DNA from: Pseudomonas frederiksbergensis
GTDB lineage: Bacteria; Pseudomonadota; Gammaproteobacteria; Pseudomonadales; Pseudomonadaceae
Length of the DNA: 64,000 bases
Assembly: GCF_003732275.1 (NCBI RefSeq)
Contig: NZ_MOBM01000006.1
Location: forward strand, 248,001 to 312,000
Direction of reading: 5' to 3'
Within the stretch, counting starts at the first letter, position 1. Each line of letters opens with the position of its first letter. Positions 45,759-55,000 of the stretch are shown in pieces. The translations under genes were made by a program, and so were the position numbers. Below the pieces are notes generated by a model. It worked only from the letters and a program-made list of their open reading frames with translations, made no database searches and was not told the origin of the DNA.

Positions 45759-47705
45759 ATGTCTTTGTTCAAACAGCTGTTGATCGCTATCTGTCTGTTC
45801 CTGGTGGTCGCCTTCACCGGCAGCTTCATGGTCAGTCTGGAAAGCTCGCGTACCCAGTACGTCAACCAGTTGCGCTCCCATGCCCAGGACGCAGCCACAG
45901 CGTTGGCGCTATCCCTGACGCCAAACATCGACGACCCGGCGATGGTCGAGTTGCTGGTCAGTTCGATCTTCGACAGCGGTTACTACGCGAGCATCCGCGT
46001 GGTCGATCTGGCCAACGACAAGACGATTGTCGAGCGCAGCGGCATCCCGGCGGTCACCAACGTGCCGGACTGGTTCGTCAAACTGATCGGCCTGGAACCG
46101 GCCGGTGGCGACGCGCTTGTCAGCCGTGGCTGGGAACAGGCCGCGCGGGTCGAGGTGGTCAGCCACCCGATGTTCGCATTGGCCAAGCTGTGGCAGAGCG
46201 CGTTGGGCAGCCTCGGTTGGTTGTTGATCTGCGGCGCGGTGAGTGCGGTGCTGGGCGCGCTGTTGCTGCGCCGGCAACTGAAGCCGCTGGATTACATGGT
46301 CAAGCAATCCCACGCCATTGCTCGCCGCGAATTCCTCAGCCTGCCGGAACTGCCGCGCACCCCGGAATTGCGTCGGGTGGTGCAGGCGATGAATCAAATG
46401 GTCGAGAAGCTTAAGGCGCTGTTCCAGGAACAGGCCGAACGCAGTGAAAAACTGCGGGCCGAATCCTATCAGGACAATCTGACCGGCCTGGCCAACCGGC
46501 GTTATTTCGAAATGCAATTGAACGCGCGAGTGAGCAACCCTGAGCAGGCCAGTTCCGGCTATTTGCTGCTGCTGCGGGTCAAGGACCTGGCTGGTTTGAA
46601 CCAGCGGCTGGGCGGTCAGCGCACCGATGAATTGTTGAAAGCGGTGGGCGAGCAGTTGTCCCGTGAGTGCGCCAAGTACCCGGAAACCCAGAACCTCGTA
46701 ACACGCATTCGTGGTGGTGAATTCGCCGTGCTGGCGCCAGGGCTGGTGCGCGAAGAAGCGCTGCAACTGGCGAGTAACCTCGACAGCGCCTTGGCGAGCC
46801 TGCACGCGACGGGCGCCACGGACGTGGCGTCGGTGGCCTCGATCGGGCTGGCACCCTTTGCCCATGGCGACTCGCCGCAAGCGGTGATCGGGTTGGCGGA
46901 TCAGGCACTGGCCCAGGCGGAAAGTCAGGGCGAACCGAGCTGGGCGTGTCTCGATCACAGTGCATCGGCCCGGGTTGGCGATGACCACCATGCCTGGCAC
47001 ACCTTGCTGGATCAGGCGTTGGATCAGCAGCGTTTCGAGCTGTACTTCCAGCCGGTGGTGGCCAGCCACGACACGCAGGTGGTGCTGCATTACAAAGTGC
47101 TGTCGCGCCTGCTCGATGAGCAGGACCAGACCATTCCCGCCGGGCGTTTCTTGCCCTGGCTCGAGCGTTTCGGCTGGACCGCGCGGCTGGACCGTTTGAT
47201 GCTGGAACTGGTGCTTGAGCAGATGGCCGACCATGAAGAGTCGCTGGCGCTGAACCTGTCTTCGGCGACACTGGCGGATCCGCAGGCATTGAACAAAGTG
47301 TTCGAGATTCTGCGTCAGCATTCGAATCTGGGGGAACGACTGACCCTGGAAATCGGCGAGGAACAATTGCCTGAGCAAGCGGTGCTGGAACAGCTGACGC
47401 GGCGTCTGCGTGAACTTGGGTTCTCGCTGAGTCTGCAACGATTTGGTGGGCGTTTCAGCATGATCGGCAACCTCGCGCGGCTGGGGTTGGCGTATCTGAA
47501 GATCGACGGCAGTTACATCCGGGCGATTGATCAGGAGAGTGACAAGCGTCTGTTCATCGAGGCGATTCAGCGGGCAGCGCACAGCATTGATTTGCCGTTG
47601 ATTGCCGAGCGGGTCGAGACCGAAGGGGAGTTGGCGGTGATTCGTGAGATGGGGTTGTATGGGGTTCAGGGGCAGTTGTTTGGAGAGCCTAAGCCTTGGC
47701 AGTGA
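45759..47705 (+). CDS. lapD: Inside-out c-di-GMP receptor LapD (degenerate GGDEF-EAL)
   Basis: 648 residues. Two helices flank a periplasmic output domain (about 25-150) with a HAMP linker after the second helix. The GGDEF domain is degenerate (RGGEF), and the EAL signature is replaced by KVL (YKVLSRLL), so it binds but does not make or break c-di-GMP. Bound to c-di-GMP it grips LapG in the periplasm and keeps LapA on the surface. Its gene follows lapG, the standard order. Confidence 0.96.
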   Translation: MSLFKQLLIAICLFLVVAFTGSFMVSLESSRTQYVNQLRSHAQDAATALALSLTPNIDDPAMVELLVSSIFDSGYYASIRVVDLANDKTIVERSGIPAVTNVPDWFVKLIGLEPAGGDALVSRGWEQAARVEVVSHPMFALAKLWQSALGSLGWLLICGAVSAVLGALLLRRQLKPLDYMVKQSHAIARREFLSLPELPRTPELRRVVQAMNQMVEKLKALFQEQAERSEKLRAESYQDNLTGLANRRYFEMQLNARVSNPEQASSGYLLLLRVKDLAGLNQRLGGQRTDELLKAVGEQLSRECAKYPETQNLVTRIRGGEFAVLAPGLVREEALQLASNLDSALASLHATGATDVASVASIGLAPFAHGDSPQAVIGLADQALAQAESQGEPSWACLDHSASARVGDDHHAWHTLLDQALDQQRFELYFQPVVASHDTQVVLHYKVLSRLLDEQDQTIPAGRFLPWLERFGWTARLDRLMLELVLEQMADHEESLALNLSSATLADPQALNKVFEILRQHSNLGERLTLEIGEEQLPEQAVLEQLTRRLRELGFSLSLQRFGGRFSMIGNLARLGLAYLKIDGSYIRAIDQESDKRLFIEAIQRAAHSIDLPLIAERVETEGELAVIREMGLYGVQGQLFGEPKPWQ

Positions 47706-47718
47706 GGCTAATGCCGTC

Positions 47719-47814
47719 ATCGCGAGCAGGCTCGCTCCCACAGTGAGTTTGTGTCGTACCACAATCCTGTATTCACCTCCGATCCCTGTGGGAGCGAGCC
47801 TGCTCGCGATGGCG
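47719..47814. repeat. Inverted REP pair after lapD
   Basis: Arms at about 47719-47743 and 47787-47814 are reverse complements of the GCGAGCAGGCTCGCTCCCAC type, starting 14 bases after the lapD stop. They probably mark the 3' boundary of lapGD mRNA. Confidence 0.9.
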
Positions 47815-47923
47815 CCAGTGCAGACACCGATTATTCCGGTAGCAAAGTCCTAGGAGATTTCCTTCAAGTTGTAGCGGTTTTGGTGAACTTGTTCCGGCCG
47901 AAGTCCAAGGCTAGTCTGGCCTT

Positions 47924-48163
47924 GTCACTGAATAATCGGTGACACGGACGTGCAAGTCCGACCAAACTGTTTAGGTAGCGTGCTGCCATTCCTCTCAATG
48001 AGCATTTCGATGTTCACTGCTTTATGGCGGCTGCGCGCAGGAGATCCTCGGATCTGCTGGGTGTCCTAAACAGGCCCGGTCTTGCACACCTGCGCACGGC
48101 CGCCACCCTATTCGCGTGCAAGCGAACGGTGACGGCTCCAACTTACTGTTTAGGGTATTTCTT
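47924..48163 (+). ncRNA. Candidate structured 5' leader (cis-regulatory RNA) of the DUF6124-type gene
   Basis: Several paired elements lie in about 230 bases. They are a GTCAC/GTGAC stem (47924-47943), a hairpin CGGAC-GTGCAA-GTCCG (47945-47960), and a 16-position closing stem between 48026-48041 and 48089-48104 (14 Watson-Crick pairs, one G-U, one mismatch). Inside that stem is AGATC-CTCG-GATCT (48042-48055). A second hairpin, TTCGC-GTGCAA-GCGAA, lies at 48111-48126. The 9-mer CTGTTTAGG occurs at 47967-47975 and 48146-48154, with its exact reverse complement at 48065-48073. The last copy includes the only Shine-Dalgarno-like bases before the ATG at 48164. The structure is seen in sequence; regulation is inferred. 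I do not recognise it as a named RNA family. Confidence 0.6.
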
Positions 48164-48436
48164 ATGTTCAAAGTAACGCCGAATCCGCCTGCTCCCCGTA
48201 AAGGCCGCCTCTTCACCGTCTCCCCCGACATCGACACTGAAGCCCTTCTGGCCAACGCCTCCGAAGACCTACTCTCCATCAGCGCCATCGCCGCCGACCT
48301 CGCGGATGATGTGGAAGGCTCACGGCGCTCAGTCGCCCTGGCGCTCAGCCGAATGGCCGATGGCGTGCAGTTATTGGTGGAACGGGCGCTGGATCACCTT
48401 GAGTCGCCGCAGATGCAGGCTCGGGCCGAGGTTTAG
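48164..48436 (+). CDS. Small DUF6124-type Pseudomonas protein
   Basis: 90 residues (MFKVTPNPPAPRKGRLFTVSP...), helical after residue 20, with no signal peptide or membrane segment. Short acidic/helical proteins with this start (FKVTPNPP...FTVSPDIDTEALLANASEDLLS) are widespread in Pseudomonas and carry the DUF6124 label; no function is established. The ATG at 48164 is chosen over the frame opening at 48116, which lies inside the structured leader. The TAGGG 9 bases upstream is the only ribosome-binding candidate and overlaps a repeated 9-mer, suggesting translation control by leader folding. It lies between lapD and lapA but has no evident link to adhesion. Confidence 0.8.
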   Translation: MFKVTPNPPAPRKGRLFTVSPDIDTEALLANASEDLLSISAIAADLADDVEGSRRSVALALSRMADGVQLLVERALDHLESPQMQARAEV

Positions 48437-48463
48437 CAGTTAAATCTGCGGTGTACTGAAGGG

Positions 48464-48564
48464 CGCCATCGCGAGCAGGCTCGCTCCCACATTGGATCTC
48501 AGTCGTTCACATAGGCTGTGTTCACTGAAGATCAACTGTGGGAGCGAGCCTGCTCGCGATGGCG
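48464..48564. repeat. Inverted REP pair after the DUF6124-type gene
   Basis: Two perfect 28-base complementary arms (48464-48491 and 48537-48564; CGCCATCGCGAGCAGGCTCG...) with a 45-base spacer, between two convergent genes. The cleanest REP doublet in the window. Confidence 0.92.
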
Positions 48565-48592
48565 TCAGTAAAGGCAACAATGAAGGCAGGGA

Positions 48593-48931
48593 CTAGATCA
48601 ACCCCGTCTCATCATCATCGATCAACTGGCTCAACCCGCCCAATGCCTCACGGGCCTGGGTCCGGTCCATCAGCTTGGCTTGTGCGGCGGCCGGCAGGTC
48701 GGTGACGCGGATCACGCCTTTTTGGGTCAGCACCTGAATCAAGTCGTCGAGTACCCGGATCATTTCCAGGTCGCTCTGCTTGAGCTGCTTGAGGCTGGTC
48801 TCAACCACTTCGTGGGCAAACCAGGCCTGGATTTCATGGTGATCGGCCGGCAGCGTTTCCGTGGCCTCGGTGTAGGCCGTGGCTTCCACGCGCACTAACT
48901 GACCTTGCGCATCGCGTTGCACGTAAAACAT
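48593..48931 (-). CDS. Conserved small Pseudomonas protein (often misnamed tryptophan synthase beta-like)
   Basis: 112 residues from ATG 48931, with GAGGGATGCTCA immediately upstream; the frame also extends to 48976. The sequence MFYVQRDAQGQLVRVEATAY...HEIQAWFAHEVVETSLKQLKQSDLEMIRVLDDLIQVL is a conserved Pseudomonas protein that databases sometimes call tryptophan synthase subunit beta-like. It has no PLP lysine or TrpB fold length, so that name is not supported. It is acidic, mostly helical and cytosolic. Function unknown. Located upstream of the lapA 3' end on the same strand. Confidence 0.8.
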   Translation of the reverse strand: MFYVQRDAQGQLVRVEATAYTEATETLPADHHEIQAWFAHEVVETSLKQLKQSDLEMIRVLDDLIQVLTQKGVIRVTDLPAAAQAKLMDRTQAREALGGLSQLIDDDETGLI

Positions 48932-49041
48932 TGAGCATCCCTCGGAAATGGACCAGCGTCGTGCTGTCAGCAGCATAGGCCAACGCAGGCGAGTATGCGG
49001 TGCGACGACGAAATCGTCACCCGTGAGGTGGGCGCAAACGT

Positions 49042-49068
49042 GACGGCCGCCTGGTTTGGGCGGCCGTC
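49042..49068 (-). terminator. Hairpin terminator after lapA
   Basis: A perfect 10-bp GC-rich stem (GACGGCCGCC / GGCGGCCGTC) with a 7-base loop, 11 bases past the lapA stop. The following minus-strand bases (ACGTTTGCG) are only weakly T-rich. Confidence 0.75.
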
Positions 49069-49078
49069 AGCCTGCTGA

Positions 49079-52000
49079 TCAGCTGTTGTTGTGATCGATC
49101 TTGATGGTCGGGTCACTGCCGGCGATCAACGAGTTGATATTGGCGCTGGACCAATTGTTACCTTCCAGTTTGATCGTCACGTCCGGGGTGGCCGCTGCAG
49201 CGTCGGCGCCGTTGAACTTGCCGCCAGAACTGACTTGCAGGGACGACACACCATCCACCGTGGTGATCTTCAGGAAGTTGTCGATGGTGCTGCCGCTTTC
49301 GCCCTGCAACAGATCACGCAGGTCGATGCGATCGCCTTCGCTGGCCTTGAAGTCCTTGATCACGTCGCTGCCGGTGTCGCCAGCCTTCCAGATGAAGGTG
49401 TCGGCACCCGAACCGCCAATCAGAATGTCGTTGCCTTGACCGCCGATCAACGAGTCATTGCCGCTGCCGCCGAGCAGGATGTCATTGCCCTTGCCGCCGT
49501 CGAGGAGGTCGTTGCCACCCTGGCCGAAGAGAATGTCGTTGCCCGCGCCACCCAGCAGCGTGTCGTTACCGTCATGGGCGCCAGACACGTCGAACGCGGT
49601 GTAGTGCTCGGTGATGAACTGATGCACGTTGCTGGTGGTGACTTTGCTGACATCGACGCCGGTCTGCTGGGCCACGAACGCCTGCATGGCCTGATAACCC
49701 TCGCCGGCAATGCCGTTGAAGCTCACCAAATCGCCGAACAGGAGGTCGTTGCCGTCACCGCCGCTGACCGTGTCGGCACCCGGCATCGTCGCTTCGGTAT
49801 GGCCGATGATCGAGTTGGCCAGGTCTTTCGGGTCGATGTTGGTTTGTGGCGTCTGATCCGAGTCGTACGGCTTGAGGTCGCCGAGGGTGACGTCCTTGTT
49901 CAGGCCGATGGCTTCGACAGTCGACACGTTGCTCAGCAACGTGAAGCTGCTGGTTGAGTTGTCGATGGCAGTGGAATCGGTGCTGTTGCCGGTGCCATCG
50001 CGATAGGACAGTTCGTATGTGCCGTTACCCTCGGCATGGAGGGTGCCCAGTTCAGAACTGTTCCAGCGCCCCGAGTTTTTCAGAGTCTGCAGCGTGACGT
50101 TGCCGGCACTGTCGATGGTCAGGTAGTGAGTGCTGTCCAGGTAGCTGGAATAGGTCTGCCCCAATTTGTAATTGGTGGTGGTGATGACGTCGTCGAGCTT
50201 CACGTTGCCGAACAAGGTCGGGTTGGTTTGCTCGCCGCCCTGATAGTAGGTCGGCTTGCCGTCGGTGATGAAGTACGTGAGGTTCTTCGCACCGGTGTTG
50301 GCAATCGCGTCGGCACTCTGGAACCAGTTGGCCGTGGTTTTGAACACGTCCTCGTAGTTGGTGCCGCCGCCGGACGACATCGAATCCAGAACGGATTTGA
50401 GCAAGGTCAGAGCGTTCGGGTCATTCAGGTTCACCGATACCGACTTGTTGACCTGGTTATCGAAGTCCACCAGGAAGATGTTCACGGTCCCGGAGTTGCC
50501 GCCCATGCTTTGCTTGAGGGTGTTGAACACCGCGGTCAGCGAATCCTTGGCGGCGCTGATCGACGAAGCGCTCATGCTGCCCGAGCTGTCGACCATGAAC
50601 GCAATGTTGTAGTTGGTGCCCGGCACCACGGTCAGCCCGCCGATGTCGGCGATCATGATGTCGTTGCCGTCGGTGCCTGTGATGGTGTCGTCGGCGGCAG
50701 TAGCGGTGACGGCGTTGTATACCGCCGGGTAGACCGTGACCGGGATCTGCGCGGTGCTTGGCGCCGAACCGCCGAGCGCTTCGGTGGATGTCGAGGTGAC
50801 GGTCAGGGTGAACTGGCCGTTGTAGTACGGCGGCGGCGTGACGGTCAGGGTGCCGAGGTTCCAGCCGGTGACGTTGGCTTCGCCGGAGGTGGCGCTGGCG
50901 GTGAAGGTGTGACCCGCGCCATCGGTGAGCACCGAGCCCGCCGGGATGCCGCTGATTTTCACGCTCAGGCTTTCGGAGCCGTCCGTGTCGGTCAGTGCCG
51001 TTTTGATCGCGGACAAGTGAACGCTGGTGCCCTCGGCGCCTTCGTTGAGTTTGTAGCCGTCGTAGTAGCCTTCGCCATTGGTGCCATGCAGGTCGGACAC
51101 TGTCACGCCAGACGCCGCCAGATCCGCCACGCCGGTGTACAGCGGCACGCCGGCGCTGCTGAGGTCGACCGCCGCACCGCCGTTGACCGACAGGTTGACG
51201 TCATAGCTGCCCGGGCCCTTCTGGTTATGGTGGTAAATGTCCAGGGTGTAATAACCGCTGGTGGTCGGGGTGAACGAACCGTTCAGGCTGCCGCCCGCAC
51301 CCCAAGTGATTGCGGCCACGTTTTTACCACCGATGGTCACCAACAGGCTGTCGTCACCGGTACCGCTGAAGGTGTAAGTCTTGCCCGCTTCGAGGTAGAT
51401 CAGGCCGGATGTTTTCGAGGCCGTGCCGGCCGTGACACTGCCGTCGGACTGAACGTTGGTCACGGTGCCGCTGGAGTTCGGGGTGCCCGCGCCGTCGATG
51501 ACCGATTTCAGCGTGCCGGAAGACGCGCCGTTGCCATCGGTGCCGAGGCCCGACAGACCGGTCCAGACTTCCTTGGTCAGGCCGGTGGACTTGACGCTGT
51601 TGTCCGCGACGCTCAGGGAGGGCGCGTCGGCAACCGGCGTGATGTCGATTTTCACCGTGCCAGTGTTGCCCAGCAGTTGACCGTCGGTTGGCTGAAACTT
51701 GATTTGCGCGTAGTCCGCCTGGTTGTTGCCCACGTTGGTGCCGCCGTAGCCATCGACGCCCGATTCGTTGGCATCTGGCGTGAAGCGCAGTTTGCCGGCG
51801 TCGATGTCGGCCTTGCTGAACGTCTGGTTGGTCGCCACGTCTTTCCAGGTCGCACCGTCCAGGTACTGCAATTTACCGTCGCCCGGCAACTGAGTGATTT
51901 TCACCCCCAGGTTGGCGGACGGGCTGTCGATATCGCTGATGCCGAAGGTCGACCAGCCGAGGATCAGCGGGGTGTCTTCGGTGCCGGTGACGTTAACCGG

Positions 52001-55000
52001 TGCGGCGGTCGGCGCATCGTTCACAGCCACTACGTTGACGGTGGTGGTCGCGGTGTTGGAGTAGTTGCTGCCATCGGTCACCGTCACGGTGATGATCCGC
52101 GGCACGGTGCTCGGATCTTCACTGCTGTTGGTGAAGCTGATGTTTTTGATCTGCTGCAGGTAGTCGGCCAGCGTCGCGTTGCCCGACAGGGTCAGGGTGA
52201 CGGTGCCGTCCTGGCTGTTGGCATTGATGGTGATGCCGTTGACGCTGTTGCCCAGGTTCAGCGCGTCGCCCGGCTGACGGTTGGTCAGCACGATGGTGGC
52301 GCCGGTCAGCATCGTGCTGTCCGGGTCGGTGATGCTCAGGTCGGTGTCGCCGATCGAGACGCCCTGGCCGGTGGTGCCTTCGGTGAAGGTCACGTTGTAG
52401 TTGGCCCCTGTGGCGCCGCTGGAGTTGTTGGCGTCCAGGTCGAGCACCGGCGCAGCATCGTTGTCGATGATCGAGGTGCTGACGCTGCCGTTGGAAGCGC
52501 TGACCGCGAGGTTTTCGAAGTTGCCGCCAGTGGCCGAGTCGATCTTGACCACGAAGTTCTCGGTGCCTTCGGTGAGCTTGTCGTCCAGTGTCGCGACGTT
52601 GAAGCTCGCGCTGCTGGCGCCCGCCGGGATTTTCACGGTGTACACGCCGGTGAAGTCCGAACCGTCGGCGGCGGTGCCGCTGTAGACGATTTTCAGGGTC
52701 ACTTCGGTCTGTGCGGGGTGGGTCAGGCTGACGGTGTAGCTGGCGGTCTGGCCTTCAGTCACCGAGGTGCTGCCGCTGATGCTGACTTCGGTTTTGTCGA
52801 TCGTGTCGGTGACGGTCGTGACCGCAGCGGTATTACTGGTGACCAGGTTTTCGAAGTTGCCGCCGGTGGCGGTGGAGATGGTTGCCTGGACAGTGCCGGC
52901 GTCTTTGTAGACGTCGTCCTTCGGCGCATCGACAGTCACGGTGCCGGTGGTTTTGCCGGCGTCGATGGTGATCACGGCACCGTTGCTCAACGTCATGGTC
53001 ACCGGAGTGCCGGCGGCGTTGGTCAGGGTCGCGGTGTAAGTGATCTGGCTACCTTCGGCTACCGAATTGGTCGCGCTCAGGCTGAGGTTGGTGGTGTCGA
53101 CAGTGTCGGTCACGGTGGTGCTGACCGGCGTTTTATCCGCTACCAGGTTCTCGTAGTTGCCGCCGCTGACGCTGGTGATCGAGTTGGTGAGCGGAGCATG
53201 ACCGGCCAATGCGTCGTTCGGTGCAGCGGTGGTCACGGTACCGGTGGTTTTACCGACTTCGATAGTGATCGTCTGGCCGTTAGCCAAGGACACGGTGACC
53301 GGGCTGTCAGTCACCGGTGCACCGACAGTCGCGGTGTAAGTGACGGTGCCGCCTTCAGTTGCCGAAGCGGTGGCGTTCAGGGTGACGGTCGAGGTGTCGA
53401 GGGTGTCGGTGATGCTGGTAACCGCTGGAACCGTGCTTGGCACCAGGTTTTCGAAGTTGCCACCGGTGGCGGTGGAGATGGTTGCCTGGACAGTGCCGGC
53501 ATCTTTGTAGACGTCGTCTTTTGGTGCGTCGACGGTCACGGAACCGGTGGTTTTGCCTGCTTCAATGGTGATAACAGCGCCGTTGCTCAGCGTGACGGTT
53601 ACTGGCGTGCCGGCGGCATTGGTCAGGGTTGCCGTGTAGGTGATCTGGCCGCCTTCATCCACGGTGCCGGTCGCGGTCAGCGACAGGTTGGTGGTGTCCT
53701 GGGTATCGGTCACCGAGGTGTCCGCCGACTTGCCGTCGACTTCCAGCTTCTCGTAGTTACCGCCCTTGGCGTCATCGATTTTCACACTCAGCGAGCCGCC
53801 ACCAGTCAGGGCATCGTTCGGCGCAGTGAAATTCACGCTGGCGCTGCTCGAGCCTACCGGGATGGTGATGGTCTGGCCGTTGGACAGGGTCACAACGACT
53901 GGCGAACCGGTGACCGGAGCAGAGACCGACGCGGTGTAAACCACGGTGCCGCCTTCGGCCACAGTGCTGGTCGCGGTGAGGTTGACCGTCGAAGTGTCGA
54001 TGGTATCGGTCACGTCGGTGACCGCAGCCGCCGGATTGGTGGCCAGGTTTTCGAAGTTGCCGCCCGCGGCATCTTTGATGGTCACTTCGACCTTGCCGGC
54101 GTCTTTGTAGACGTCGTCTTTCGGCGCATCGACGGTCACGGAACCGCTGGTGGTGCCGGCGGCAATGGTGATGATCGCGCCGTTCGACAGCGTCACGGTC
54201 ACTGGTGTGCCGGCAGCGTTGGTCAGGGTGGCGGTGTAAACGATGGATCCGCCTTCAGCCACGGAGTCGGTCGCGCTCAAACTGAGGGTCGTGGTTTCCG
54301 TAGTATCGGTCACCGAGGTGTCCGCCGACTTACCGTCGATTTCCAGTTTTTCGTAGTTACCACCCTTAGCATCGTCGATCTTGACGCTCAGGGAGCCGCC
54401 GCCAGCCAGTGCATCGTTTGGCGCAACGAAGTCGACAGAGCCGCTGCTCGAGCCGACCGGGATGGTGATGGTCTGGCCGTTGGACAGGGTGACAACGACT
54501 GGCGAACCGGTGACTGGAGCAGATACGGATGCCGTATAAACCACGGTGCCGCCTTCGGCGATACTCGAAGTGGCACTCAGCGAAACGGTGCTGGTGTCTA
54601 TGGTGTCATTGACGGTGGTCACCGCCGGGGTGTCGCTAGCCACCAGGTTCTCGAAACCGCCACCAGTCGCGCCTTTGATGGTCGCTTCAACGGTGCCGGC
54701 ATCTTTGTAGACGTCGTCCTTCGGCGCATCGACGGTCACGGAGCCGGCGGTTTTGCCCGCTTCGATGGTGATCACGGCGCCGTTCGACAGCGTCACGGTC
54801 ACTGGTGTGCCGGCCGCATTGGTCAGGGTTGCCGTGTAGGTGATCTGGCCGCCTTCATCCACGGTACCGGTCGCGGTCAGCGACAGGTTGGTGGTGTCCT
54901 GAGTATCGGTAACTGAGGTGTCTGCCGACTTGCCATCGACGTCCAGCTTCTCGTAGTTGCCGCCCTTGGCATCGTCGATCTTGACGCTCAGGGAGGTGCC

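Noticed and set aside
48593..48931. Naming this gene a tryptophan synthase beta subunit
   Set aside because: 112 residues, no PLP-binding lysine or TrpB sequence; the name is a database carry-over.
50036..54916. A 1626-codon open frame on the plus strand opposite lapA, and similar ones at 57092-58465 and 60347-61390
   Set aside because: They mirror the 300-base repeats of lapA in an antisense frame kept open by codon bias and periodicity; composition (Gly/Val/Asp/Arg-rich with no domain) and lack of start signals argue against coding.
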